From positions 620,001 through 684,000 of the forward strand of contig NZ_JABANC010000001.1 in the NCBI RefSeq assembly GCF_012931685.1: 64,000 nt of DNA, read 5' to 3'. This DNA comes from Hanstruepera ponticola. Lineage in GTDB: Bacteria > Bacteroidota > Bacteroidia > Flavobacteriales > Flavobacteriaceae. Positions 52,359 to 61,948 of this stretch are shown here, piece after piece; position 1 is the stretch's first letter; every line of letters starts with the position of its first letter. A program made the position numbers and the translations under genes. Below the pieces are notes generated by a model. It ran no database searches, was not told where the DNA came from, and worked only from the letters and a program-made list of their open reading frames with translations.

Positions 52359-54050
52359 TTAGTTATTAAATATTTGTTGTAATATTTTTCTTGTTATTAA
52401 ATAGGTTGGTTTTACACCTGAAGTTCCCAATCCTCCTGAAGCCAAAGTACTACCTGTCTCTAAAGGGTTGTCACTGGCGTAGTAAGCGTAGCGTACTTTA
52501 ACGTCTGGATTAATAGTTTTTCTTATTTTTGAAGCGGCTTGTATAGCTTTTTGATAATGCGCTCCTTCCATTTCCAAACCAATAACATTCCATGTAGAAT
52601 TGAAAAAGAATTTTAAAATGTCTTTATTCTGTAAAGATGTTCCAAGCACAGTTATCATGGCGCCTTCAAAAACATTTACGTTGTCTCCTTCTAAATCGGA
52701 CTTACTTAACTCGTTTGTAAAAGGGTAATTATCAGCAGTTCCTTCAAAAATATGCGCAGAAGGAATCATAATATCTCCTTTTCCACCTTCCAAAATTCCA
52801 GCTTTTCCCATTATTGAGATTGATGACACATTAAGGTGTACGTTTTTCTCGTCACTTTTTATTGGTTTAAGGAGTTCATCAATAGTTTCGTAAGCTTGTT
52901 CGCCAAAAGCGTAGTCCATAACCAAAATTACAGGTTTGTCAGAATTATCATTTAATTTATTAACACCTAAATCCAAAGTTGAAACATCTATTTTGTTTGT
53001 GTCAAAAATTTGAACATCAATATTCGTTCCCGATGTATCAGGAATATAAATCATTCCATTCTGCAACGCCTCTTTACTCACTTTATTGCGTAGTGATTCA
53101 TTTTCTTTTTTGCTTAAGTCCTCATAAACCCCAAAAACACCTTTTTTGTTTTGTAATGTTTTTAATGCTCTATTTGAAAACAGCGTATTCATAACACTAT
53201 GCATGTTGGCACTTATAATATGAATAGGTTTGTTTATTAACTCATTCTTTAGAAGGATATTCTTAATATTGTCTGCCCAAATTTCCCCATGTATGTGGTG
53301 TCCTAATCTTTCTCTTAAAACCGGACTAAAAGTTACTGTACGCTTGTTGTTATTTACAACTTCTTCTATGGCTAATTTTCCTAACCAATAGACTATATGC
53401 AGAAGTCTTTCTGGTTGATCCTTGGTGCTAAATTGGTTGTAAACTTGACTCAATTCGTTAAATGTTCTGCCAAGTATGTTAGCAGTATGAGTTATGGCTA
53501 TTTCACGTTCATTTTGAGAGAGTTTGTTTTTAGATAAAACGGCTTTTTCAAGTTTAATCCAATCTCTTGTTGTATTTCCGTTTTCATCTATAATAACTCG
53601 CTTACTTATTTTATGTGATTCAATAAACATAAACGTTAGATGTGTAAGAATATCATAAATTTCTGAACGCCCTCTAGTGATCTCAATGTTCATTTGCTCG
53701 TCATCAATGCGGTAACAGTTTCGGCGTCTTTTAGGCGGAATAATAGCTTTAAAATGTGAATTGGCGTAACCTTCATCACTAGTAAGGTTTATAAATGTGC
53801 ATTCTTCAATACCTTGAGGTAGTCTATCAATAACATACAAAAGTCCTTCTAATTCTGCTTTATCATCAGCAATAGAACCATAAATTTCTGGCCGTAACAA
53901 TAATAATGCCTCACGTAGAGTTTCTCCAGAAACACCCATTGGTTTGTAAAACCCTCTGTTAAATAAGTGCCGCATGGTAATGTACATTCTTTCAATAGCA
54001 TTTGAGCTTTCTTGAGCTCTCGTTCTAGCATGATGTTTTTTATTACTCAT
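52359..54050 (-). CDS. DUF6909 family protein with nucleoside-phosphorylase-like C-terminus
   Basis: A 563-residue protein found in Flavobacteriia (placed in DUF6909 from memory). The N-terminal half is helical and unlike known domains. The C-terminal half follows the purine nucleosidase/phosphorylase pattern: GKAGILEGGKGDIMIPSAH, then GLEMEGAHY (491-499, EME motif) and YASDNPLE (the catalytic-Asp region). No signal peptide. It is first in the series from Wzz to cysN, with a TATATTTG box 18 bases before its start. The substrate is unknown; it may act on a nucleotide rather than the glycan. Confidence 0.75.
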   Translation of the reverse strand: MSNKKHHARTRAQESSNAIERMYITMRHLFNRGFYKPMGVSGETLREALLLLRPEIYGSIADDKAELEGLLYVIDRLPQGIEECTFINLTSDEGYANSHFKAIIPPKRRRNCYRIDDEQMNIEITRGRSEIYDILTHLTFMFIESHKISKRVIIDENGNTTRDWIKLEKAVLSKNKLSQNEREIAITHTANILGRTFNELSQVYNQFSTKDQPERLLHIVYWLGKLAIEEVVNNNKRTVTFSPVLRERLGHHIHGEIWADNIKNILLKNELINKPIHIISANMHSVMNTLFSNRALKTLQNKKGVFGVYEDLSKKENESLRNKVSKEALQNGMIYIPDTSGTNIDVQIFDTNKIDVSTLDLGVNKLNDNSDKPVILVMDYAFGEQAYETIDELLKPIKSDEKNVHLNVSSISIMGKAGILEGGKGDIMIPSAHIFEGTADNYPFTNELSKSDLEGDNVNVFEGAMITVLGTSLQNKDILKFFFNSTWNVIGLEMEGAHYQKAIQAASKIRKTINPDVKVRYAYYASDNPLETGSTLASGGLGTSGVKPTYLITRKILQQIFNN

Positions 54051-54067
54051 AGAAAAAATTTAGTGCC

Positions 54068-54075
54068 CAAATATA
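54068..54075 (-). promoter_or_regulatory. -7 box for the DUF6909-Wzz-rfb-cys series
   Basis: TATATTTG on the minus strand, 18 bases before the DUF6909 start and within the short gap after the GH3-type gene. Genes from here to about 34661 are nearly gapless in the same direction. Confidence 0.5.
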
Positions 54076-54078
54076 CTA

Positions 54079-55581
54079 TTATTTAGTCAATCCTAATTGT
54101 TCCAATCTATCGACTATTTTTCTGTCATTTGACAAGCGCGGTAGTTTGTTTTGACCGCCTAATTTTCCAATAGATTTCATATAGTCCTGAAAACCATTTT
54201 TTTGGACTTTAGTTATTTTTAATGGCCTTAAAACTTGCCCTGAAATTAAATCATTATAATAGCTATTCTGTTCTTGAAGTGATTGGTCTATTTTTAATTC
54301 TAAAGCATTAATATCTATTGAATGATCTTCAAATTCTATAAACCATTCATGATATGGTAATCCAGCGTCAGGATTTATCTGTGGTGCTACGGTAAATTCT
54401 GTTATTTGGATTCCCAACCCCTCAACACCTTCTTTTAGTGCTTGTTCAACTTCTTTTCCAATAACATGCTCTCCAAATGCAGATATAAAATGTTTGATTC
54501 TACCTGATACAATAATCCGAAATGGTTTTATGGATATAAACTCCACCGTGTCTCCAAGATTATATGCCCACAAACCTGCGTTTGTTGAAACAATCATAAC
54601 GTAATTTACACCAACTTCAACATCTTTTAAGGTTATACGTTTAGGGTTTTCATCAAAAAAATTGTCCGCTTTTATAAATTCATAGAAAATTCCTGAATCT
54701 AATTGTAACAGCATACCTTTTTCGTTTTGCTTATCCTGAAATGCAAAAAAACCCTCACTAGCTGGATATAATTCTATGCTGTCAACCTTTCTTCCAATTA
54801 AATTTTCAAATTTTGAACGATAGGGCTCGTAATTAACACCCCCAAAAATAAATAGGCTGAAATTCTTAAAAACATCACCCACCTTTTTTCCTGTTCGTTC
54901 TTGTATTTTTTTAAAATACATCTGAACCCATGAAGGAATTCCTGAAATTACCGTCATGTTTTCAGGTAAAGTTTCGGTTACAATCGCGTTTACTTTTTCC
55001 TCCCAATCCTCAATACAATTAGTCTCCCAAGATGGCATTCTGTTTTTTTGGAGGTATTTTGGTACATAATGAGCAACTATTCCAGACAATCGACCGAGTT
55101 GAATATCATTTTTCTTATTCAAAACTGGACTCCCTTGTAAAAAAATCATCTTACCATTGACAAACGTACTATTCCCTGTTTCGGCTATATACATCAATAT
55201 AGCATTTCTAGCAGCCTTAATGTGATAAGGCATACTTTCTGAAGTTAAAGGAATATATTTTGAACCAGAGGTTGTTCCAGCTGTTTTGGCAAAATATAAT
55301 GGTTTACCTTTCCATAATATGTTTTCACGACCTTCTACAACTAGATCTATATAATTTCTCAACATTTCATAATCTCTAACCGGAACGTGTTTAACAAAAT
55401 CATCATGACTCTGAATATTGTCAAAACTATGATCTTTCCCGAATTTGGTCTGTTTGGCTTCGCTTATGAGTTTAGAGAAAACTTTTTCTTGAGTCTCTAT
55501 TGGGTTGTTTGCCCATCTATTTATTTTTCTTGCAACAATTTTGGCAAATGGTTTTGCTAATGCAGATTTAATTGAAAACAT
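54079..55581 (-). CDS. GH3-type acyl-adenylate/amide-forming enzyme
   Basis: A 500-residue member of the GH3 family, adenylate-forming enzymes that in plants join hormones to amino acids; bacterial members have unknown substrates. The phosphate loop is FAKTAGTTSGSKYIPLT, followed by YPASEGFFAFQD (A5 type) and VNYVMIVSTNAGLWAYNLGD (A7 region). It starts one base inside the M23 stop (TAATG), so the two are co-translated. Cytoplasmic. No acyl carrier or ligase partner is adjacent. Confidence 0.9.
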   Translation of the reverse strand: MFSIKSALAKPFAKIVARKINRWANNPIETQEKVFSKLISEAKQTKFGKDHSFDNIQSHDDFVKHVPVRDYEMLRNYIDLVVEGRENILWKGKPLYFAKTAGTTSGSKYIPLTSESMPYHIKAARNAILMYIAETGNSTFVNGKMIFLQGSPVLNKKNDIQLGRLSGIVAHYVPKYLQKNRMPSWETNCIEDWEEKVNAIVTETLPENMTVISGIPSWVQMYFKKIQERTGKKVGDVFKNFSLFIFGGVNYEPYRSKFENLIGRKVDSIELYPASEGFFAFQDKQNEKGMLLQLDSGIFYEFIKADNFFDENPKRITLKDVEVGVNYVMIVSTNAGLWAYNLGDTVEFISIKPFRIIVSGRIKHFISAFGEHVIGKEVEQALKEGVEGLGIQITEFTVAPQINPDAGLPYHEWFIEFEDHSIDINALELKIDQSLQEQNSYYNDLISGQVLRPLKITKVQKNGFQDYMKSIGKLGGQNKLPRLSNDRKIVDRLEQLGLTK

Positions 55582-56450
55582 TAATTAAAGTCTATAAAAT
55601 TTGTTGGATTAATTGGGTAACCATCACTCCACAATTCAAAATGTAAGTGTGGTCCTGTTGTTAATTCGCCTGTATTTCCAGTTGTCGCAATCACTTCACC
55701 TGCCAATACTAAATCACCTTGAGATTTAGTTATAAATGCATTGTGTTTATAAACCGAAATTAACCCTTGTGAATGCTCTAAAATAATAACATATCCGGCT
55801 TCAGTAGTCCATTCGGCAAAAATAACTGTGCCATCAGCTGTTGCTTTTACAGGTGTATCTTTTTCAGTTACAATGTCAACAGCGTAATGTCTTTCTTTAG
55901 CATTATAGTCTTGAGATATAGTACCTTTCACAGGCGGGAACAGTATAAAACTCGAATTGAGTTTGGCTGATTCAAACAAATTGTATTTATCTTCTTTTTT
56001 TACTTTATCGCGAAGTATAGAGTCCTCCTTAATAGGTGTTAGATTGATGTTCTTTGCTTCGGTTTTTGTCGCTTCTATTATAGAATCCCTATTAAAATCT
56101 ACAGTACTAACCTCACCATATAATACCTTTTTAATACTTGAGAAATATTGTTCGTTAATGGCTATCACTTGCTGTAAAGAGTCCGTTTTATAATTTAATT
56201 CTGTAGCTCTCTTTTTTAGTTCGGTTGAAGAATAACCTGGTATATATTCTCTTAAAGGCGTAAAGGCTATTAGAATAGTTGTAGCTACAATGAGAAAAAT
56301 AGATAGCAGTGATATTAAAACAAATACGTTTAGCCTTGTAAGCTTGAAAGATATTCTTTCTTCAAAAGTATCTTCATTTAAAATCACTAAACGGTACTTG
56401 TTTAGTAATTTTTTAGCGAATCTTCTCTGCTTTTTATTTTTATTGCTCAT
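55581..56450 (-). CDS. M23-family peptidase (LytM-like)
   Basis: A 289-residue membrane-anchored protein: basic N-terminus, TM at about 40-65 (LNVFVLISLLSIFLIVATTILI), a coiled coil (about 75-110) and a C-terminal LytM/M23 domain with metal-site RHYAVDI and GPHLHFELW. It should cleave or regulate cell-wall peptide links in the periplasm. The frame extends to a TTG at 56490-56492, but the ATG at 56448-56450 gives the family start MSNKNKKQRRFAKKLL, so that is chosen. The GH3-type gene overlaps its stop by one base. Confidence 0.9.
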   Translation of the reverse strand: MSNKNKKQRRFAKKLLNKYRLVILNEDTFEERISFKLTRLNVFVLISLLSIFLIVATTILIAFTPLREYIPGYSSTELKKRATELNYKTDSLQQVIAINEQYFSSIKKVLYGEVSTVDFNRDSIIEATKTEAKNINLTPIKEDSILRDKVKKEDKYNLFESAKLNSSFILFPPVKGTISQDYNAKERHYAVDIVTEKDTPVKATADGTVIFAEWTTEAGYVIILEHSQGLISVYKHNAFITKSQGDLVLAGEVIATTGNTGELTTGPHLHFELWSDGYPINPTNFIDFN

Positions 56451-56540
56451 ACGTATCGCTAAATTAAATAAAATAATATCATACCTAGACAACTAAATAC
56501 TAAAGTTAGAGATTAAACGAGTATATTAAAGTATAATTAT

Positions 56541-56548
56541 TAACTTTG
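56541..56548 (+). promoter_or_regulatory. -7 box for tatA
   Basis: TAACTTTG, a full TAnnTTTG match 19 bases before the tatA start. Confidence 0.5.
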
Positions 56549-56567
56549 TAGCTTAAATAACAAAGCG

Positions 56568-56744
56568 ATGATTTCATTAAGTATATTTTTAGCACCAGGA
56601 CCATGGCAAATTATATTGATTGTAGTGGTTGTATTGCTTTTATTTGGCGGAAAAAAAATACCTGAATTAATGCGTGGTTTAGGAAGTGGTATCAAGGAAT
56701 TTAAAGACGCTAGTAAAGAAGAAGATAAAGATAAAAAAGAGTAA
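56568..56744 (+). CDS. tatA: Sec-independent translocase subunit TatA/E
   Basis: A 58-residue gene. The N-terminal TM (about 12-26, [18 protein letters not shown]) is followed by the hinge and amphipathic helix [16 protein letters not shown] and an acidic/basic tail, the full TatA/TatE pattern with the conserved Phe-Gly. It forms the pore component that exports folded twin-arginine substrates. Divergent from M23 with a TAACTTTG box upstream, and followed by a strong terminator. Confidence 0.95.
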   Translation: MISLSIFLAPGPWQIILIVVVVLLLFGGKKIPELMRGLGSGIKEFKDASKEEDKDKKE

Positions 56745-56765
56745 ATTCTTTTTTAATAAAGCAAA

Positions 56766-56793
56766 AACCCAACTAAATTAGTTGGGTTTTTTT
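56766..56793. terminator. Bidirectional intrinsic terminator between tatA and the DUF4837 gene
   Basis: AACCCAACTA-AAT-TAGTTGGGTT (10-bp stem, 56766-56788) followed by T residues; A residues on the 5' side serve the opposite strand. It lies between two convergent genes. Confidence 0.88.
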
Positions 56794-56814
56794 GTATTTA
56801 ATTTTGTTGAATCG

Positions 56815-57792
56815 TTATTCAAACTTGATAGATTTTATAATTGATTCCAATTCGAACATATAATCACGTTTTTCAACAGATGGCGCAAAAGCAAAACCTT
56901 CTACTACAAGTTGTCTGTTATTTGCTTCATCATTGATAACATAATTTACAAAAGGACCAGACATAAAAGCATTTTTCACATCCCAAAGACCTTTAGTTTC
57001 ATATGCGGTTTTATCATCTATTGTGGTTTTTGTTAAGAAAGGAGAATAAGCCATTTCTGTTACCATAAAGGAACCGTCTGTTGGTCCTGGAATATGAATT
57101 TGACCTATTGAATCACGCATTTTGATAATTTGATTTACCAAACTATCATTCTCTTTAATAGTGCCATAAGGCAGTTCATAAAGCATGATATTAGTTGTTC
57201 CTGTTGTAATATCTTTTCGTATCCAATAGAAATTATCCGTTTCTTTCGCAATCCTATATGCCGATGGAAACTCAATACTTATTCCTAAATTCTCTTTAAT
57301 ATTATTATTCTTATGCAGAGATAATTTGGTACGACGTTGTCGCTCTTTAATTTCTTCATTTTTTAATGACATAATCATACGATCTGCATTTTCTTGTATT
57401 TGATCAATAATTTCTTGATTGGAATTCCCAGAGACAATAACTAATTTTTGTGGTTTGGCAAAAGCGTCTTTAGCAATTTTGACTTGAGCTTCATTTCCTT
57501 TTTCAATTTTTAATACTATTCTATTTTTAGTAGCAAACCCAGAAAAAACTGAAGGTGGAATTTGACTTAACTTAAATAATGGTTCATCCTGATTAAGACC
57601 ATGTACTGGAGCAGCAAAAACATCTCTTACGGCCTCTCCCACTGATCCTTCCCATAGGTCATTATCAATGACTACTGACAAATTGTTTATGTTTCCAGAT
57701 GATTTTGAAAGTATTTTTTGGTTTGAGTTTTTACCATCTTGACATGAAAAAATTACTGTGATAGCTACAAAAGCAGTTAGAATTTTACGCAT
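56815..57792 (-). CDS. DUF4837 family lipoprotein
   Basis: A 325-residue lipoprotein (lipobox IFSC, Cys17). The conserved core reads NLSVVIDNDLWEGSVGEAVRDVFAAPVHGLNQDEP, a sequence typical of DUF4837 proteins of Bacteroidota, and the C-terminal half has a ligand-binding-like pattern. No known enzyme activity. It lies 21 bases after the LysM transglycosylase gene, and the two may act together at the envelope. Confidence 0.85.
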   Translation of the reverse strand: MRKILTAFVAITVIFSCQDGKNSNQKILSKSSGNINNLSVVIDNDLWEGSVGEAVRDVFAAPVHGLNQDEPLFKLSQIPPSVFSGFATKNRIVLKIEKGNEAQVKIAKDAFAKPQKLVIVSGNSNQEIIDQIQENADRMIMSLKNEEIKERQRRTKLSLHKNNNIKENLGISIEFPSAYRIAKETDNFYWIRKDITTGTTNIMLYELPYGTIKENDSLVNQIIKMRDSIGQIHIPGPTDGSFMVTEMAYSPFLTKTTIDDKTAYETKGLWDVKNAFMSGPFVNYVINDEANNRQLVVEGFAFAPSVEKRDYMFELESIIKSIKFE

Positions 57793-57813
57793 ATTTAAAT
57801 TGTTTTGATGAAA

Positions 57814-59394
57814 CTAACTTTTTGAAATCTTAAGTTTCATTCCTGGTTTTAATTTGTTACCACTAATATCGTTCCAATCTCGAATATTTTGTACAGAAAC
57901 TCCTGGAAATTTTTGAGAAATGCTCCAAAGCGAATCACCACTTTTAACGGTATAAGTGCTTGATGACCCACTTGAGCTTGATTTTGAAGTGCTTGAACTT
58001 GCTACTTGACTTGTTGCCACTGGTTTTCTGGGATAAATAGTTAATCGCTGGCCTATTCTTAAATTATTACTTCGTAATCCATTCCATTGTTTTATTTGAC
58101 TCACCCTTACACCATATTTTCGAGCAATTTTACCTAAATAATCACCAGAGCGAACACGATAGCGCACCTTACTATCACTATCAAAAAATTGTGGAAGTGG
58201 TTTTTCTCTAGCATCAAATTCAGCTTGAGCAGCTGCATATATGGCTTGTTCGTTATTTACAAAAACTCCAATTGCCGAACGAGGTAAACGTAAAGCGTAA
58301 TTTTCTCCTTTTATATATGGAATGATGTCTAGTTTATAAGAAGGGTTTAAAAACTGTAACTCTTCCATTTTAACACCTGTAGCTTCTGAAACTTGATCAA
58401 GTGTAATCATTTGTTTAACAACAATAGTATCTGTTTCAATATGATGAAACGCTGGTTTTTCGGAAATTAAGCCGTGTTCTTTCGCGTATTCCATAATATA
58501 CATGGTTGCTAGAAATGCTGGGACATATCCTGCTGTTTCACGTGGAAGATTATGACGAATATTCCAGTAATTCTGATAACCACCTGAACGTCTAATGGCT
58601 TTAGATACATTTCCTGGTCCGGAATTATAGGCGGCCAATGCCAAATCCCAATCGCCAAAAATAGTATATAGTGATGATAAATATTTGGCTGCTGCTTCGG
58701 TTGACTTTATGGGATCTGAACGTTCATCTACATAACTGCTTACATTTAACCCATAATATTTACCCGTTGCAAACATAAACTGCCATAGACCAGTTGCGCC
58801 AACTCTAGATTTTGCCCTAGGTTTTAAAGCAGATTCAACTATAGCAAGATACTTTACCTCCAATGGCACATCATAGTTGTCTAGTTCTCGCTCAAACATT
58901 GGAAAGTAAAAATGACTCAAGCCAATTAGTCTTTCAAAATATTGTCTTCTATTTTTTAAGAACGATTTTATAACACTTTCTAAAGATGGATTGTATTCAA
59001 CATTAAACGGTGTTTTGGCATTCAACAATGCCAAGCGTGCTTTTAGAGTGTCTGTAGGTAATTCCGGATAATAAACCTCCTTGTAATCTAATTCTGAAAT
59101 GGTGTTGTAAATCGTATCAAATAAATCGTTACTATATAATTCGTCTAGCCACTTTTGATCTAATTCTGCTGCAAAATCATTGTCTTCCAAAGACTTTATA
59201 ACTGTAGAATCTGGTGTAATTTGAATTTGTTTTTTGTAGAATTCCTTACCGTCTATAATGGTATCTAATTCATATTGCTCACTTGCAACCAATTTTTCTT
59301 GTGGAATTCTTGAAGTATTTGGAATAGTATCTTGTGCTGACAAACTATATGTCAGGAAGAAAATTAAAAAGTAGCATATTGTAGGTTGTTGCAT
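57814..59394 (-). CDS. Lytic transglycosylase with two LysM domains (MltD-like)
   Basis: A 526-residue exported protein: signal peptide (cleavage near LSAQD), SLT transglycosylase domain (about 130-300) with catalytic Glu in ESALKPRAKSRVGATGLWQF, AAYNSGPGNVSKAI and LPRETAGYVPAFLA, and two C-terminal LysM modules (YRVRSGDYLGKIARKYG and YTVKSGDSLWSISQKFP). It cleaves glycan strands with formation of anhydro-muropeptides. A near-parS sequence overlaps LPRET codons (58534-58549). First gene of the unit with DUF4837. Confidence 0.93.
   Translation of the reverse strand: MQQPTICYFLIFFLTYSLSAQDTIPNTSRIPQEKLVASEQYELDTIIDGKEFYKKQIQITPDSTVIKSLEDNDFAAELDQKWLDELYSNDLFDTIYNTISELDYKEVYYPELPTDTLKARLALLNAKTPFNVEYNPSLESVIKSFLKNRRQYFERLIGLSHFYFPMFERELDNYDVPLEVKYLAIVESALKPRAKSRVGATGLWQFMFATGKYYGLNVSSYVDERSDPIKSTEAAAKYLSSLYTIFGDWDLALAAYNSGPGNVSKAIRRSGGYQNYWNIRHNLPRETAGYVPAFLATMYIMEYAKEHGLISEKPAFHHIETDTIVVKQMITLDQVSEATGVKMEELQFLNPSYKLDIIPYIKGENYALRLPRSAIGVFVNNEQAIYAAAQAEFDAREKPLPQFFDSDSKVRYRVRSGDYLGKIARKYGVRVSQIKQWNGLRSNNLRIGQRLTIYPRKPVATSQVASSSTSKSSSSGSSSTYTVKSGDSLWSISQKFPGVSVQNIRDWNDISGNKLKPGMKLKISKS
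58534..58549 (-). other. Near-match to parS inside the transglycosylase gene
   Basis: TGTTTCACGTGGAAGA matches the reverse complement of the exact site at 63552 in 15 of 16 bases. It is coding sequence for conserved PRET residues, so chance is plausible. Confidence 0.25.
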
Positions 59395-59494
59395 TGTTGC
59401 TTATTTATATCATCTTAACGCTTATATTCTATTTTTCTTATGAACTATCTTGGTCATGCAACGATAGCATTGAGGCTCAACGAAATATACTAAA

Positions 59495-60682
59495 TTATTC
59501 TAAAATAGCAGCTATTCCCGGTAAAGTCTTCCCTTCTAAACTTTCTAGCATGGCACCTCCACCTGTACTTACGTAACTTACTTTATCTTCAAAATCAAAC
59601 TGTTTGACTGCCGCAACCGAATCACCTCCACCTACAAGTGAAAAAGCACCATCTTCAGTAGCTTCAGCTATAGCATAACCTAGAGCAATAGTTCCTTTGG
59701 CAAAATTTGCCATTTCAAAAACGCCTAAAGGTCCATTCCATAAAATAGTTTTAGAACTTTTTATCACATCGGCAAATAAAGCTTCAGTTTTAGGGCCAAC
59801 ATCAAGTCCCATCCAGCCATCCGGAATTTTATTAACCTCACAGGTATTGGTATGAGCATCATTACTGAAAGCATCAGCTATAATAGCATCAACGGGTAAA
59901 TGAATTTCAACGTTTTTCTCTTTTGCTTTTCTTAAAATGGTATTTGCTAATTCTAACTTGTCATCTTCAACCAAAGAATTTCCTATTGCACCTCCTTGAG
60001 CTTTAACAAAAGTAAAAGTCATGCCACCACCTATTATTAAATGGTCTATTTTATCTAGAATATTATCTATAATTGTAATTTTTGATGACACCTTTGCACC
60101 TCCCAACACTGCACAAACAGGTTTTTCACCTGTTTCCATTACTTTTTTAATGCTTTCAATTTCTTGTTGTAATAGGTAACCAAAACATTTTTTATCTGAA
60201 AAAAATTGAGCAACAACCGTTGTTGAGGCATGTGCTCTGTGCGCTGTACCAAAAGCGTCATTAACATAAATGTCCCCTAATTCCGAAAGTTGTTTAGCAA
60301 AGGCTTCATCACCTTTTGTTTCTTCTTCATGAAAACGTAAATTTTCTAACAATAATATTTCTCCTGGTTGAAGGTTTTTAGCAGCTTCTTGTGCTTCAGG
60401 ACCAACACAATCTTCAGTAAACTTAATTTCAACACCCAAAATATCTTCGGCCTTATCAACAATATGTTTTAAGGAATACTTATCTTCTTTTCCTTTTGGT
60501 CTACCTAAATGAGACATTAAAATACAACTGCCTCCGTCTTCCAGTATTTTTATAATAGTTGGTTTGGCAGATTTAATTCGGGTAGCATCGGTTACCTGAT
60601 AGTCTTCATTTAAAGGCACATTAAAATCTACACGAATAAGTGCTTTTTTGTTTTCAAAATTAAAGTCATTTAGGGTTTTCAT
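59495..60682 (-). CDS. pgk: Phosphoglycerate kinase
   Basis: Glycolytic enzyme transferring phosphate from 1,3-bisphosphoglycerate to ADP. The 395-residue protein has the RVDFNVPLN motif (17-25), [18 protein letters not shown] near 196 and GGGDSVAAV with [13 protein letters not shown] near the C-terminus. A TATATTTG box lies 20 bases upstream, divergent from holB. Confidence 0.98.
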   Translation of the reverse strand: MKTLNDFNFENKKALIRVDFNVPLNEDYQVTDATRIKSAKPTIIKILEDGGSCILMSHLGRPKGKEDKYSLKHIVDKAEDILGVEIKFTEDCVGPEAQEAAKNLQPGEILLLENLRFHEEETKGDEAFAKQLSELGDIYVNDAFGTAHRAHASTTVVAQFFSDKKCFGYLLQQEIESIKKVMETGEKPVCAVLGGAKVSSKITIIDNILDKIDHLIIGGGMTFTFVKAQGGAIGNSLVEDDKLELANTILRKAKEKNVEIHLPVDAIIADAFSNDAHTNTCEVNKIPDGWMGLDVGPKTEALFADVIKSSKTILWNGPLGVFEMANFAKGTIALGYAIAEATEDGAFSLVGGGDSVAAVKQFDFEDKVSYVSTGGGAMLESLEGKTLPGIAAILE

Positions 60683-60702
60683 GATGTAATTAATTAGATT
60701 GA

Positions 60703-60710
60703 CAAATATA
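60703..60710 (-). promoter_or_regulatory. -7 box for pgk
   Basis: TATATTTG on the minus strand, 20 bases before the pgk start. The opposing holB has only a one-mismatch TATCTTTA box just before its ATG. Confidence 0.5.
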
Positions 60711-60757
60711 ATTTTTTCAATTCAGAAAAACAGTAGCAAATCTGTTATCTTTACCGC

Positions 60758-61912
60758 ATGTTATTTAGTGAGATTTTAGGTCAAGAACATATAAAAGCGC
60801 ACCTAACACAAAGTGTTGATAATGGTCGCATAGCTCATGCGCAACTGTTTGTGGGACCTGAAGGTTGTGGTACGCTTCCAATGGCTATTGCTTATGCGCA
60901 GTATTTACTTTGCAATAACACGAGGAATGAAAATACTAGCGGAAATGAATCCTGTAATTTAAAGTTTAAAAATTTATCGCATCCCGATTTACATTTTGCT
61001 TTTCCAGTTGCCACCAATGGTATTATAAAAAGCCATCCTGTTTCAAGTAATTTTATAGCAGAATGGCGCGAATTAATTGATGAGCAGCCTTATGGTAATT
61101 TATTTGATTGGTATAAAAAAATTGGTATTGAAAAAAAGCAAGGTCAAATTGGTGTTGATGAAGCTCAAGATATAGTAAAGGCTTTATCATTAAAATCTTA
61201 TGAAGGTGGCTACAAGGTGATGATTATCTGGATGGCTGAAAAGCTGAACACTCAAGCAGCTAATAAGTTGTTGAAATTGATTGAAGAACCACCTAACAAA
61301 ACTATTTTTATTCTTATTGCAGAAGATGAAGAGCAAATAATTAATACCATCAGATCGCGTTGTCAGGTTTTACATTTCCCGCCTCTATCTGAAGAAATAA
61401 TCAAACAAGGCCTTATTAAAAAATACGCCATTCCCGAAGATGTTGCTGGTAAAATTGCACATGAAGCCAACGGAAACTTCAACAAGGCTTGTGATTTAGT
61501 CTATCATGATTCTGAAGACACACAGTTTGAAGACTGGTTTATATACTGGATTCGTAGTGCATTTCAGGCTAAAGGCAACAAAAGCGCTATTCATAACCTT
61601 ATATCTTGGAGTGAAGATATTGCCAAAACTGGTAGAGAAACTCAAAAACAGTTCCTTCAGTTTTGTCTAACCTTTTTTAGACAAGCACTTTTAATGAACT
61701 ATAATACCAATGAATTGGTCTACATGGAGCCAAAATCTGAAGGATTTAAACTAGAGAATTTTGCTCCTTTTGTACACGGCAACAACATTCTAGAAATATC
61801 AGAAGAGCTTCAGAATGCCATTTATCATATAGAGCGTAATGGAAACTCAAAGATTATTCTAACTGATTTGTCAATAAAACTTACACGTTTACTACATAAA
61901 AAAGCCAGCTAA
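60758..61912 (+). CDS. holB: DNA polymerase III delta' subunit
   Basis: Clamp-loader subunit of the replicative polymerase. The 384-residue protein starts FSEILGQEHIKAHLTQSV and has VDEAQDIVKALSLKSYEGGYKVMII and IRSRCQVLHFPPL (SRC sensor motif). The Walker A position reads GPEGCGTLPMA with no Lys, as in other delta' subunits that do not hydrolyse ATP. Its last codons form part of a terminator stem for the convergent OmpH-like gene. Confidence 0.93.
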   Translation: MLFSEILGQEHIKAHLTQSVDNGRIAHAQLFVGPEGCGTLPMAIAYAQYLLCNNTRNENTSGNESCNLKFKNLSHPDLHFAFPVATNGIIKSHPVSSNFIAEWRELIDEQPYGNLFDWYKKIGIEKKQGQIGVDEAQDIVKALSLKSYEGGYKVMIIWMAEKLNTQAANKLLKLIEEPPNKTIFILIAEDEEQIINTIRSRCQVLHFPPLSEEIIKQGLIKKYAIPEDVAGKIAHEANGNFNKACDLVYHDSEDTQFEDWFIYWIRSAFQAKGNKSAIHNLISWSEDIAKTGRETQKQFLQFCLTFFRQALLMNYNTNELVYMEPKSEGFKLENFAPFVHGNNILEISEELQNAIYHIERNGNSKIILTDLSIKLTRLLHKKAS

Positions 61913-61922
61913 TAAGCTGGCT
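61898..61922 (-). terminator. Terminator of the OmpH-like gene, overlapping the holB end
   Basis: Minus strand: AGCCAGCT-TATT-AGCTGGCT (61903-61922) followed by T residues (61898-61903). The holB stop codon lies inside the stem, so the site serves both genes. Confidence 0.75.
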
Positions 61923-61948
61923 AAAATTTTATATAAATAACAGGAAAA

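Noticed and set aside
56451-56492. N-terminal extension of the M23 peptidase from a TTG
   Set aside because: Sequence is unlike the family; the ATG at 56448-56450 gives the usual basic start before the TM helix.
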